In this document: positions 44,602 through 55,997 of the stretch, in pieces
How the letters are laid out: every line of letters begins with the position of its first letter
How positions within the stretch are numbered: position 1 is the stretch's first letter
Assembly (NCBI GenBank): GCA_026874595.1
Contig: CM049309.1
Coordinates: forward strand, 12,886,576 to 12,950,575
Direction of reading: 5' to 3'
Source of the DNA: Sipunculus nudus
Lineage: Eukaryota; Annelida; Sipuncula; Golfingiida; Sipunculidae
Length of the DNA: 64,000 bases
Made by a program: the position numbers and the translations under genes
The notes under the pieces: model-generated
Database searches by the model: none
What the model saw: the letters and a program-made list of their open reading frames with translations, nothing else
Told to the model about the DNA's origin: nothing

Positions 44602-45804
44602 TTAAAAAGGAAACTGTTTGTGAAACTGGCTGAGCACCGTCTGGGTCTGTTCAGCAGGGATGAGGGCCATGAGCTCCAGGGCATCTCTCATTCTCTTGAG
44701 CGTTTCATAGTTGTCTCTGCCCGTGACCGTCAGAGTGAAGACTTCCATATCACCTACTTTCCTCCGCTTGTCCATCGTGGCACCGACCTGCGGAGCCCCA
44801 AGACCTGTGGCTTTTCTTTTCTGGCCCGCCTGTGGACCTGTCTTCTCATCCACCCGACGGTCCCGACCGGGGCAGGCACAGATTCGGACCTCGGCAGACT
44901 GTCTGCCCAGCACTTGCCCCTGGTGTTCCAGCGTGAAGATGACCCTGAGAGGGCGTCTGTTCAGTCCACCTACACAGGAAGAGAAGCACATGAACTGGTA
45001 GAGGTTGGTGATCCATTGGTTACCCGCTTGTGGTGTCTGATGAGGTATAATGACTGACTGCCTGCGCGTTTCGGGGTCCTCGTAGTACCGGGAAAGTGAA
45101 TGTTCGCATCGCAGCAGGTGGGATGGTGCTGGGTGGTTGTCGTTGAACTCGCTTGTACCGGCGTGGTTTGGACATCGGGTGACGATCTCCTGCACGTGTT
45201 CCGGCTTGACATAGACAGGCATGGCTCTGATAATACTACCGCTGGGAGGTGGGGTGGCCGTGGTGAACTTGACCGGACAAGCAGTGGCCATGCGCACATA
45301 GAGTTTATTCAGAGCTGGTGAGTAGGTCCAGTTGGCAGATTTGGTGTCCTTGACTGGCTGTTCGAAACCCACCTGGAAGCCGTAGTGGCCTGGGTATGCC
45401 GTGGCAGACGGCAGGGAGTGCTGCTGGCCTATGGCTGGAGAAGCCTGCGGTGACGGGGTTGATGTGGTCAGGGGTACAGGGATTTGCGAGTCCGCTGCTC
45501 TGTCACTCATGTCACGTGACGCATCGGCTTCCAGCAGATCCTGTACGCTGTCGGCATGAGTGTAATATTCTTCGGGATCCGTTTTCAGAAGATCGCCGTG
45601 TGGACGGCCGAGAACTCCCTCCACGTCCGCCGTGCTGAGTGGACAGAGGTCCTCCGAATCCGAACCGGAACTGAGCGAATGCCACAGCTGATCCACCTCA
45701 TCTGAAACATCGTATTGCTCGGTGTCTTCTAGCACAAACGCTGGTTGCTTTTTCGCCGGGCTGGTTTGAAGAACGGTCCGATGATAGTGCATGAATGAAG
45801 TCAT
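44602..45804 (-). CDS. p53-like: p53/p63/p73-family transcription factor, copy 14 (intact)
   Basis: Full 400-residue frame with three private changes, all in the disordered N-terminal third: D11V, A70G and T125I. The activation motif at 37-44, the DNA-binding domain and the tetramerisation domain are identical to the consensus protein. Confidence 0.94.
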   Translation of the reverse strand: MTSFMHYHRTVLQTSPAKKQPAFVLEDTEQYDVSDEVDQLWHSLSSGSDSEDLCPLSTADVEGVLGRPHGDLLKTDPEEYYTHADSVQDLLEADASRDMSDRAADSQIPVPLTTSTPSPQASPAIGQQHSLPSATAYPGHYGFQVGFEQPVKDTKSANWTYSPALNKLYVRMATACPVKFTTATPPPSGSIIRAMPVYVKPEHVQEIVTRCPNHAGTSEFNDNHPAPSHLLRCEHSLSRYYEDPETRRQSVIIPHQTPQAGNQWITNLYQFMCFSSCVGGLNRRPLRVIFTLEHQGQVLGRQSAEVRICACPGRDRRVDEKTGPQAGQKRKATGLGAPQVGATMDKRRKVGDMEVFTLTVTGRDNYETLKRMRDALELMALIPAEQTQTVLSQFHKQFPF

Positions 45805-45884
45805 TTTTTTTCAGTTATTGTGAATAGCAGGATGTTGTTATGTGAAAAGCGGCTCGGATACTGCAGTCAATTACGGGAAGTGGG

Positions 45885-46007
45885 TATATATATTTGACCA
45901 TTGTATTTAAAGTGATAAGTATTTCCTGAAGAGCGGTCAGTTCATAAGGCGTTGTTGAGAGTAGATATCTAGCGCAGTCTGGTACTCGCCATCGCAGAAC
46001 CTATTGG
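45885..46007 (-). promoter_or_regulatory. Core promoter of copy 14
   Basis: TATA box at 45885-45895 and CCAAT at 46003-46007, unchanged. Confidence 0.58.
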
Positions 46008-47932
46008 ACACGGTCCATTACTCTCAACCCATCACATCACAGGGCGTGGGAGGAATGATAAGGTCGGGGCGCCCGGTGCGGGCAGGGCCGTCCCGGTCCA
46101 CTGCTTCTCACTCGGAACCGGGCAAGCCTCTTGATTATCATTACCAGTGCTCAGTTAAGGGAAATGACTTCAAACGGAGACTTAAACAATCGCAATGTTC
46201 TTGCAGTGTAACAGTGAGAAGATTATTACTCGGAGACCGCATTTAAATGCAGTTCAGAAAAGAGGGACAATCATCATTATTATATGCAGTCGCTGGTATT
46301 TTGCCGCTGTTGCGCTGAAACTAAACAACCATTTTAATTATCCTAGTGATACATAATAAAATAACAACAATTCAGTACAATTACACGTGATGAGGTTTAT
46401 TTAACAGCTTTGACTCAAGTGAATAATATTTTTTTAATGAATTCTATTTGGGCCGAATCGAAAAAAAAATCTTATCTTCTCGTAATGTTTTCTATTTTAT
46501 GTGCTCCTCGATTAGAATTATAAAGGGTGACACTAAAATTACCATTTTAAACGTAAAATGTTCGAAAGATTTTTGGCTATGTTTTTTTGTTTTTTTTTTA
46601 GGCTCATGGATTGACAGCGGTGATGTCATCCGGTGTGGGCGAAGTAACCAGCGACTAGGATAACCGCTGAGGAAACAGCTTCCGTAACTGACAGGCTTTA
46701 ATAAATTAACAACTATATTTGTTCTCTTCTCACACACACATTCACGCGCGCACATGCAGTGAATCAATTTTTAATATATTATTGCGCAAGATAAGAATAA
46801 AGAGATATATACATATTACCAATTAACATATATATTTTACTGCAGTGTCGCTGAATATACGTCAGGTGAAGACATCATGCAGTTCTTACATCAAACATTG
46901 CCGGCAGTCTGACCGACACGCACATGCATGTAAAAGTTTAAACAAACCAAAATGAGTCGTCAAGAAAAAATCGACAAGTAAAATCCAAAAATGCAGTTAC
47001 CAATAAAAATACATTTTAACCAATACCTGCAGAAATAAAAAAAAATTTCCTGACCGCTTTGATGTAATACCGAGCAAAAGATCAAACGCTGTTGTTTGTA
47101 AATTTGATGAAATTCGGAATTTTATTTTTGGTTCACCAAAGGCAATATCAAAACGATAACGTTATCAAAAATAACTCCGACAAATTCACATGGCATTTTT
47201 ATGTGTGACATTGAAAGTTTGGGTTGAGTTACAGAATTAATCGGAAACGAGCTCGATATACAGGAAAGCGGCCCTTCATTTTCATGTTCCGCTGCACTCT
47301 TTTAAAGGCCGAGGATTAATTTGCGGGAACAACTTTTGTTTTGCTATTGTACCGGTACAAAAGGCGACTTTGTCTGGGCCTGCGTATTCAGAAAATGAGA
47401 TATCCTGGGTTCCATCATCTTTTAATAGTGGGCTTTATATTTTGCGGGATTTATTTCACGAGCCCCGGGCAAAGACTGCAACAAAGTATTCATGTTCGGA
47501 AAGCGCGTACTGCATTGAGTCTCTATATATATAGTCTCTTGTATTGATAATGATGTAATCGCATGATTTTAATAAGGAAAATGGGTTACCAGAATTCGTT
47601 ACAGACAGGATTTTCTCCATATTTATTGAAGATAAATGACAATAATATCTGACAGTGGGTTGAAAATATTTATTATAATATAATTGAATATGTCAAGCAA
47701 ATGAAATAGTTTATGTAGCAACAATATTGACATAACCCGCAACAATTTACATGTACACAAGGATGTCAGAAAAATATTGTTATTTTAGTGGATCAACACG
47801 TAAAAGCACCGAGTGCACGAAATATAAGCAAATACATAGATGTAATATATTATAGCACCTAAAGAGTTGTGAACCTAATATTTGAGGCGCTGCTCATGCA
47901 GCAGGCATGCAGAATGTCCTCTGGAAATTAGG

Positions 47933-49135
47933 TTAAAAAGGAAACTGTTTGTGAAACTGGCTGAGCACCGTCTGGGTCTGTTCAGCAGGGATGAGGGCCA
48001 TGAGCTCCAGGGCATCTCTCATTCTCTTGAGCGTTTCATAGTTGTCTCTGCCCGTGACCGTCAGAGTGAAGACTTCCATATCACCTACTTTCCTCCGCTT
48101 GTCCATCGTGGCACCGACCTGCGGAGCCCCAAGACCTGTGGCTTTTCTTTTCTGGCCCGCCTGTGGACCTGTCTTCTCATCCACCCGACGGTCCCGACCG
48201 GGGCAGGCACAGATTCGGACCTCGGCAGACTGTCTGCCCAGCACTTGCCCCTGGTGTTCCAGCGTGAAGATGACCCTGAGAGGGCGTCTGTTCAGTCCAC
48301 CCACACAGGAAGAGAAGCACATGAACTGGTAGAGGTTGGTGATCCATTGGTTACCCGCTTGTGGTGTCTGATGAGGTATAATGACTGACTGCCTGCGCGT
48401 TTCGGGGTCCTCGTAGTACCGGGAAAGTGAATGTTCGCATCGCAGCAGGTGGGATGGTGCTGGGTGGTTGTCGTTGAACTCGCTTGTACCGGCGTGGTTT
48501 GGACATCGGGTGACGATCTCCTGCACGTGTTCCGGTTTGACATAGACAGGCATGGCTCTGATAATACTACCGCTGGGAGGTGGGGTGGCCGTGGTGAACT
48601 TGACCGGACAAGCAGTGGCCATGCGCACATAGAGTTTATTCAGAGCTGGTGAGTAGGTCCAGTTGGCAGATTTGGTGTCCTTGACTGGCTGTTCGAAACC
48701 CACCTGGAAGCGGTAGTGGCCTGGGTATGCCGTGGCAGACGGCAGGGAGTGCTGCTGGCCTGTGGCTGGAGAAGCCTGCGGTGACGGGGTTGATGTGGTC
48801 AGGGGTACAGGGATTTGCGAGTCCGCTGCTCTGTCACTCATGTCACGTGACGCATCGGCTTCCAGCAGATCCTGTACGCTGTCGGCATGAGTGTAATATT
48901 CTTCGGGATCCGTTTTCAGAAGATCGGCGTGTGGACGGCCGAGAACTCCCTCCACGTCCGCCGTGCTGAGTGGACAGAGGTCCTCCGAATCCGAACCGGA
49001 ACTGAGCGAATGCCACAGCTGATCCACCTCATCTGAAACATCGTATTGCTCGGTGTCTTCTAGCACAAACGCTGGTTGCTTTTTCGCCGGGCTGGTTTGA
49101 AGATCGGTCCGATGATAGTGCATAAATGAAGTCAT
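47933..49135 (-). CDS. p53-like: p53/p63/p73-family transcription factor, copy 15 (intact)
   Basis: Full 400-residue frame. The single change, G142R, is shared only with copy 17 and sits where the linker enters the DNA-binding domain. It adds a positive charge next to the folded core; the effect is unknown. A silent or leader change around the start (CATAAATGAAG on the plus strand) is also shared with copy 17. Confidence 0.94.
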   Translation of the reverse strand: MTSFMHYHRTDLQTSPAKKQPAFVLEDTEQYDVSDEVDQLWHSLSSGSDSEDLCPLSTADVEGVLGRPHADLLKTDPEEYYTHADSVQDLLEADASRDMSDRAADSQIPVPLTTSTPSPQASPATGQQHSLPSATAYPGHYRFQVGFEQPVKDTKSANWTYSPALNKLYVRMATACPVKFTTATPPPSGSIIRAMPVYVKPEHVQEIVTRCPNHAGTSEFNDNHPAPSHLLRCEHSLSRYYEDPETRRQSVIIPHQTPQAGNQWITNLYQFMCFSSCVGGLNRRPLRVIFTLEHQGQVLGRQSAEVRICACPGRDRRVDEKTGPQAGQKRKATGLGAPQVGATMDKRRKVGDMEVFTLTVTGRDNYETLKRMRDALELMALIPAEQTQTVLSQFHKQFPF

Positions 49136-49214
49136 TTTTTTCAGTTATTGTGAATAGCAGGATGTTGTTATGTGAAAAGCGGCTCGGATACCGCAGTCAA
49201 TTACGGGAAGTGGG

Positions 49215-49338
49215 TATATATATTTGACCATTGTATTTAAAGTGATAAATATTTTTCTGAAGAGCGGTCAGTTCATAAGGCGTTGTTGAGAGTAGATATC
49301 TAGCGCAGTCTGGTACTCGCCATCGCATAACCTATTGG
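49215..49338 (-). promoter_or_regulatory. Core promoter of copy 15
   Basis: TATA box at 49215-49225 and CCAAT at 49334-49338. One extra base between them (GATAAATATTTTTCTG variant) is shared with copy 17. Confidence 0.57.
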
Positions 49339-51266
49339 ACACGGTCCATTACTCTCAACCCATCACATCACAGGGCGTGGGAGGAATGATTAGGTCGGGG
49401 CGCCCGGTGCGGGCAGGGCCGTCCCGGTCCACTGCTTCTCACTCGGAACCGGGCAAGCCTCTTGATTATCATTACCAGTGCTCAGTTAAGGGAAATGACT
49501 TCAAACGGAGACTTAAACAATCGCAATGTTCTTGCAGTGTAACAGTGAGAAGATTATTACTCGGAGACCGCATTTAAATGCAGTTCAGAAAAGAGGGACA
49601 ATCATCATTAATTCATGCAGTCCCTGGTATTTTGCCGCTGTTGCGCTGAAACTAAACAACCATTTTAATTATCCTAGTGATACATAATAAAATAACAACA
49701 ATTCAGTACAAGTACACGTGATGAGGTTCATTTAACAGGTTTGACTCAAGTGAATAATATTTTTTTATGAATTCTATTTGGGCCGAATCGAAAAAAAAAT
49801 CTTATCTTCTCGTAATGATTTCTATTTTATGTGCTCCTCGATTAGAATTATAAAGGGTGACACTAAAATTACCATTTTAAACGTAAAATGTTCGAAAGAT
49901 TTTTGGCTATTTTTTTTTTTTTTTTTTTTTTTTTAGGCTCATGGATTGACAGCGGTGATGTCATCCGGTGTGGGCGAAGTAACCAGCGACTAGGATAACC
50001 GCTGAGGAAACAGCTTCCGTAACTGACAGGCTTTAATAAATTAACAACTATATTTGTTCTCTTCTCACACACACATTCACGCGCGCACATGCAGTGAATC
50101 AATTTTTAATATATTAATGCGCAAGATAAGAATAAAGAGATATATACATATCACCAATTAACATATATATTTTACTGCAGTGTCGCTGAATATACGTCAG
50201 GTGAAGACATCATGCAGTTCTTACATCAAACATTGCCGGCAGTCTGACCGACACGCACATGCATGTAAAAGTTTAAACAAACCAAAATGAGTCGTCAAGA
50301 AAAATCGACAAGTAACATCCAAAAATGCAGTTACCAATAAAAATACATTTTAACCAATACCTGCAGAAATAAAAAAAAATTTCCTAACCGCTTTGATGTA
50401 ATACCGAGCAAAAGATCAAAGGCTGTTGTTTGTAAATTTGATGAAATTCGGAATTTTATTTTTGGTTCACCAAAGGCAATATCAAAACGATAACGTTATC
50501 AAAAATAACTCCGACAAATTCACATGGCATTTTTATGTGTGACATTGAAAGTTTGGGTTGAGTTACAGAATTAATCGGAAACGAGCTCGATATACAGGAA
50601 AGCGGCCCTTCATTTTCATGTTCCGCTGCACTCTTGTAAAGGCCGAGGATTAATTTGCGGGAACAACTTTTGTTTTGCTATTGTACCGGTACAAAAGGCG
50701 ACTTTGTCTGGGCCTGCGTATTCAGAAAATGAGATATCCTTGGTTCCATCATCTTTTAATAGTGGGCTTTATATTTTGCGGGATTTATTTCACGAGCCCC
50801 GGGCAAAGACTGCAACAAAGTATTCATGTTCGGAAAGCGCGTACTGCATTGAGTCTCTATATATATAGTCTCTTGTATTGATAATGATGTAATCGCATGA
50901 TTTTAATAAGGAAAACGGGTTACCAGAATTCGTAACAGACAGGATTTTCTCCATATTTATTGAAGATAAATGACAATAATATCTGACAGTGGGTTGAAAA
51001 TATTTATTATAATATAATTGAATATGTCAAGCAAATGAAATAGTTTATGTAGCAACAATATTGACATAACCCGCAACAATTTACATGTACACAAGGATGT
51101 TAGAAAAATATTGTTATTTTAGTGGATCAACACGTAAAAGCACCGAGTGCACGAAATATAAGCAAATACATAGATGTAATATATTATAGCACCTAAAGAG
51201 TTGTGAACCTAATATTTGAGGCGCTGCTCATGCAGCAGGCATGCAGAATGTCCTCTGGAAATTAGG

Positions 51267-52469
51267 TTAAAAAGGAAACTGTTTGTGAAACTGGCTGAGC
51301 ACCGTCTGGGTCTGTTCAGCAGGGATGAGGGCCATGAGCTCCAGGGCATCTCTCATTCTCTTGAGCGTTTCATAGTTGTCTCTGCCCGTGACCGTCAGAG
51401 TGAAGACTTCCATATCACCTACTTTCCTCCGCTTGTCCATCGTGGCACCGACCTGCGGAGCCCCAAGACCTGTGGCTTTTCTTTTCTGGCCCGCCTGTGG
51501 ACCTGTCTTCTCATCCACCCGACGGTCCCGACCGGGGCAGGCACAGATTCGGACCTCGGCAGACTGTCTGCCCAGCACTTGCCCCTGGTGTTCCAGCGTG
51601 AAGATGACCCTGAGAGGGCGTCTGTTCAGTCCACCCACACAGGAAGAGAAGCACATGAACTGGTAGAGGTTGGTGATCCATTGGTTACCCGCTTGTGGTG
51701 TCTGATGAGGTATAATGACTGACTGCCTGCGCGTTTCGGGGTCCTCGTAGTACCGGGAAAGTGAATGTTCGCATCGCAGCAGGTGGGATGGTGCTGGGTG
51801 GTTGTCGTTGAACTCGCTTGTACCGGCGTGGTTTGGACATCGGGTGACGATCTCCTGCACGTGTTCCGGCTTGACATAGACAGGCATGGCTCTGATAATA
51901 CTACCGCTGGGAGGTGGGGTGGCCGTGGTGAACTTGACCGGACAAGCAGTGGCCATGCGCACATAGAGTTTATTCAGAGCTGGTGAGTAGGTCCAGTTGG
52001 CAGATTTGGTGTCCTTGACTGGCTGTTCGAAACCCACCTGGAAGCCGTAGTGGCCTGGGTATGCCGTGGCAGACGGCAGGGAGTGCTGCTGGCCTGTGGC
52101 TGGAGAAGCCTGCGGTGACGGGGTTGATGTGGTCAGGGGTACAGGGATTTGCGAGTCCGCTGCTCTGTCACTCATGTCACGTGACGCATCGGCTTCCAGC
52201 AGATCCTGTACGCTGTCGGCATGAGTGTAATATTCTTCGGGATCCGTTTTCAGAAGATCGGCGTGTGGACGGCCGAGAACTCCCTCCACGTCCGCCGTGC
52301 TGAGTGGACAGAGGTCCTCCGAATCCGAACCGGAACTGAGCGAATGCCACAGCTGATCCACCTCATCTGAAACATCGTATTGCTCGGTGTCTTCTAGCAC
52401 AAACGCTGGTTGCTTTTTCGCCGGGCTGGTTTGAAGATCGGTCCGATGATAGTGCATGAATGAAGTCAT
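51267..52469 (-). CDS. p53-like: p53/p63/p73-family transcription factor, copy 16 (intact, consensus protein)
   Basis: Full 400-residue frame equal to the array consensus and identical in protein sequence to copies 18 and 19. This makes it a good reference for the family in this array: Val-Trp-Leu activation triad (37, 41, 44), I192, T209, P225, V318 and the consensus tail. Confidence 0.95.
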   Translation of the reverse strand: MTSFMHYHRTDLQTSPAKKQPAFVLEDTEQYDVSDEVDQLWHSLSSGSDSEDLCPLSTADVEGVLGRPHADLLKTDPEEYYTHADSVQDLLEADASRDMSDRAADSQIPVPLTTSTPSPQASPATGQQHSLPSATAYPGHYGFQVGFEQPVKDTKSANWTYSPALNKLYVRMATACPVKFTTATPPPSGSIIRAMPVYVKPEHVQEIVTRCPNHAGTSEFNDNHPAPSHLLRCEHSLSRYYEDPETRRQSVIIPHQTPQAGNQWITNLYQFMCFSSCVGGLNRRPLRVIFTLEHQGQVLGRQSAEVRICACPGRDRRVDEKTGPQAGQKRKATGLGAPQVGATMDKRRKVGDMEVFTLTVTGRDNYETLKRMRDALELMALIPAEQTQTVLSQFHKQFPF

Positions 52470-52549
52470 TTTTTTTCAGTTATTGTGAATAGCAGGATGT
52501 TGTTATGTGAAAAGCGGCTCGGATACTGCAGTCAATTACGGGAAGTGGG

Positions 52550-52672
52550 TATATATATTTGACCATTGTATTTAAAGTGATAAGTATTTCCTGAAGAGCG
52601 GTCAGTTCATAAGGCGTTGTTGAGAGTAGATATCTAGCGCAGTCTGGTAGTCGCCATCGCAGAACCTATTGG
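52550..52672 (-). promoter_or_regulatory. Core promoter of copy 16
   Basis: TATA box at 52550-52560 and CCAAT at 52668-52672. Just upstream on the gene strand a C-to-G change (GGTAGTCGCC) is shared with copies 18 and 19. Confidence 0.58.
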
Positions 52673-54591
52673 ACACGGTCCATTACTCTCAACCCATCAC
52701 ATCACAGGGCGTGGGAGGAATGATTAGGTCGGGGCGCCCGGTGCGGGCAGGGCCGTCCCGGTCCACTGCTTCTCACTCGGAACCGGGCAAGCCTCTTGAT
52801 TATCATTACCAGTGCTCAGTTAAGGGAAATGACTTCAAACGGAGACTTAAACAATCGCAATGTTCTTGCAGTGTAACAGTGAGAAGATTATTACTCGGAG
52901 ACCGCATTTAAATGCAGTTCAGAAAAGAGGGACAATCATCATTAATTCATGCAGTCGCTGGTATTTTGCCGCTGTTGCGCTGAAACTAAACAACCATTTT
53001 AATTATCCTAGTGATACATAATAAAATAACAACAATTCAGTACAAGTACACGTGATGAGGTTTATTTAACAGGTTTGACTCAAGTGAATAATATTTTTTA
53101 ATGAATTCTATTTGGGCCGAATCGAAAAAAAAATCTTATCTTCTCGTAATGATTTCTATTTTATGTGCTCCTCGATTAGAATTATAAAGGGTGACACTAA
53201 AACTACCATTTTAAACGTAAAATGTTCGAAAGATTTTTGGCTATGTTTTTTTTTTTTTCAGGCTCATGGATTGACAGCGGTGATGTCATCCGGTGTGGGC
53301 GAAGTAACCAGCGACTAGGATAACCGCTGAGGAAACAGCTTCCGTAACTGACAGGCTTTAATAAATTAACAACTATATTTGTTCTCTTCTCACACACACA
53401 TTCACGCGCGCACATGCAGTGAATCAATTTTTAATATATTAATGCGCAAGATAAGAATAAAGAGATATATACATATCACCAATTAACATATATATTTTAC
53501 TGCAGTGTCGCTGAATATACGTCAGGTGAAGACATCATGCAGTTCTTACATCAAACATTGCCGGCAGTCTGACCGACACGCACATGCATGTAAAAGTTTA
53601 AACAAACCAAAATGAGTCGTCAAGAAAAATCGACAAGTAACATCCAAAAATGCAGTTACCAATAAAAATACATTTTAACCAATACCTGCAGAAATAAAAA
53701 AAAATTTCCTAACCGCTTTGATGTAATACCGAGCAAAAGATCAAAGGCTGTTGTTTGTAAATTTGATGAAATTCGGAATTTTATTTTTGGTTCACCAAAG
53801 GCAATATCAAAACGATAACGTTATCAAAAATAACTCCGACAAATTCACATGGCATTTTTATGTGTGACATTGAAAGTTTGGGTTGAGTTACAGAATTAAT
53901 CGGAAACGAGCTCGATATACAGGAAAGCAGCCCTTCATTTTCATGTTCCGCTGCACTCTTGTAAAGGCCGAGGATTAATTTGCGGGAACAACTTTTGTTT
54001 TGCTATTGTACCGGTACAAAAGGCGACTTTGTCTGGGCCTGCGTATTCAGAAAATGAGATATCCTGGGTTCCATCATCTTTTAATAGTGGGCTTTATATT
54101 TTGCGGGATTTATTTCACGAGCCCCGGGCAAAGACTGCAACAAAGTATTCATGTTCGGAAAGCGCGTACTGCATTGAGTCTCTATATATATAGTCTCTTG
54201 TATTGATAATGATGTAATCGCATGATTTTAATAAGGAAAACGGGTTACCAGAATTCGTTACAGACAGGATTTTCTCCATATTTATTGAAGATAAATGACA
54301 ATAATATCTGACAGTGGGTTGAAAATATTTATTATAATATAATTGAATATGTCAAGCAAATGAAATAGTTTATGTAGCAACAATATTGACATAACCCGCA
54401 ACAATTTACATGTACACAAGGATGTTAGAAAAATATTGTTATTTTAGTGGATCAACACGTAAAAGCACCGAGTGCACGAAATATAAGCAAATACATAGAT
54501 GTAATATATTATAGCACCTAAAGAGTTGTGAACCTAATATTTGAGGCGCTGCTCATGCAGCAGGCATGCAGAATGTCCTCTGGAAATTAGG

Positions 54592-55794
54592 TTAAAAAGG
54601 AAACTGTTTGTGAAACTGGCTGAGCACCGTCTGGGTCTGTTCAGCAGGGATGAGGGCCATGAGCTCCAGGGCATCTCTCATTCTCTTGAGCGTTTCATAG
54701 TTGTCTCTGCCCGTGACCGTCAGAGTGAAGACTTCCATATCACCTACTTTCCTCCGCTTGTCCATCGTGGCACCGACCTGCGGAGCCCCAAGACCTGTGG
54801 CTTTTCTTTTCTGGCCCGCCTGTGGACCTGTCTTCTCATCCACCCGACGGTCCCGACCGGGGCAGGCACAGATTCGGACCTCGGCAGACTGTCTGCCCAG
54901 CACTTGCCCCTGGTGTTCCAGCGTGAAGATGACCCTGAGAGGGCGTCTGTTCAGTCCACCCACACAGGAAGAGAAGCACATGAACTGGTAGAGGTTGGTG
55001 ATCCATTGGTTACCCGCTTGTGGTGTCTGATGAGGTATAATGACTGACTGCCTGCGCGTTTCGGGGTCCTCGTAGTACCGGGAAAGTGAATGTTCGCATC
55101 GCAGCAGGTGGGATGGTGCTGGGTGGTTGTCGTTGAACTCGCTTGTACCGGCGTGGTTTGGACATCGGGTGACGATCTCCTGCACGTGTTCCGGTTTGAC
55201 ATAGACAGGCATGGCTCTGATAATACTACCGCTGGGAGGTGGGGTGGCCGTGGTGAACTTGACCGGACAAGCAGTGGCCATGCGCACATAGAGTTTATTC
55301 AGAGCTGGTGAGTAGGTCCAGTTGGCAGATTTGGTGTCCTTGACTGGCTGTTCGAAACCCACCTGGAAGCGGTAGTGGCCTGGGTATGCCGTGGCAGACG
55401 GCAGGGAGTGCTGCTGGCCTGTGGCTGGAGAAGCCTGCGGTGACGGGGTTGATGTGGTCAGGGGTACAGGGATTTGCGAGTCCGCTGCTCTGTCACTCAT
55501 GTCACGTGACGCATCGGCTTCCAGCAGATCCTGTACGCTGTCGGCATGAGTGTAATATTCTTCGGGATCCGTTTTCAGAAGATCGGCGTGTGGACGGCCG
55601 AGAACTCCCTCCACGTCCGCCGTGCTGAGTGGACAGAGGTCCTCCGAATCCGAACCGGAACTGAGCGAATGCCACAGCTGATCCACCTCATCTGAAACAT
55701 CGTATTGCTCGGTGTCTTCTAGCACAAACGCTGGTTGCTTTTTCGCCGGGCTGGTTTGAAGATCGGTCCGATGATAGTGCATAAATGAAGTCAT
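54592..55794 (-). CDS. p53-like: p53/p63/p73-family transcription factor, copy 17 (intact)
   Basis: Full 400-residue frame whose protein equals that of copy 15, including G142R. The GTTACAGAC variant downstream and the ATAACC variant upstream are also shared with unit 15, showing that the whole gene segment was copied between the two units recently. Confidence 0.94.
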   Translation of the reverse strand: MTSFMHYHRTDLQTSPAKKQPAFVLEDTEQYDVSDEVDQLWHSLSSGSDSEDLCPLSTADVEGVLGRPHADLLKTDPEEYYTHADSVQDLLEADASRDMSDRAADSQIPVPLTTSTPSPQASPATGQQHSLPSATAYPGHYRFQVGFEQPVKDTKSANWTYSPALNKLYVRMATACPVKFTTATPPPSGSIIRAMPVYVKPEHVQEIVTRCPNHAGTSEFNDNHPAPSHLLRCEHSLSRYYEDPETRRQSVIIPHQTPQAGNQWITNLYQFMCFSSCVGGLNRRPLRVIFTLEHQGQVLGRQSAEVRICACPGRDRRVDEKTGPQAGQKRKATGLGAPQVGATMDKRRKVGDMEVFTLTVTGRDNYETLKRMRDALELMALIPAEQTQTVLSQFHKQFPF

Positions 55795-55873
55795 TTTTTT
55801 CAGTTATTGTGAATAGCAGGATGTTGTTATGTGAAAAGCGGCTCGGATACTGCAGTCAATTACGGGAAGTGGG

Positions 55874-55997
55874 TATATATATTTGACCATTGTATTTAAA
55901 GTGATAAATATTTTTCTGAAGAGCGGTCAGTTCATAAGGCGTTGTTGAGAGTAGATATCTAGCGCAGTCTGGTACTCGCCATCGCATAACCTATTGG
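55874..55997 (-). promoter_or_regulatory. Core promoter of copy 17
   Basis: TATA box at 55874-55884 and CCAAT at 55993-55997, with the same one-base longer spacing as copy 15. Confidence 0.57.

Larger units (their letters stand above)
43036..46378. repeat. Array unit 14
   Basis: Length 3343; T-run of 22 (43248-43269). It carries the TTAGAATTA expansion plus TCCTTGGTTCC and AAAACGGG, which recur in units 16 and 18. Confidence 0.97.
46379..49709. repeat. Array unit 15
   Basis: Length 3331. The T-tract (46580-46599) is interrupted by two G residues, a private state. The first CACGTG-containing word reads AATTACACG here. The gene and its upstream segment match unit 17. Confidence 0.97.
49710..53043. 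repeat. Array unit 16
   Basis: Length 3334; T-run of 25 (49910-49934). GAGGTTCATTT and TTTTTTATGAATTC at its start, and TCCTTGGTTCC within, match unit 18. Confidence 0.97.
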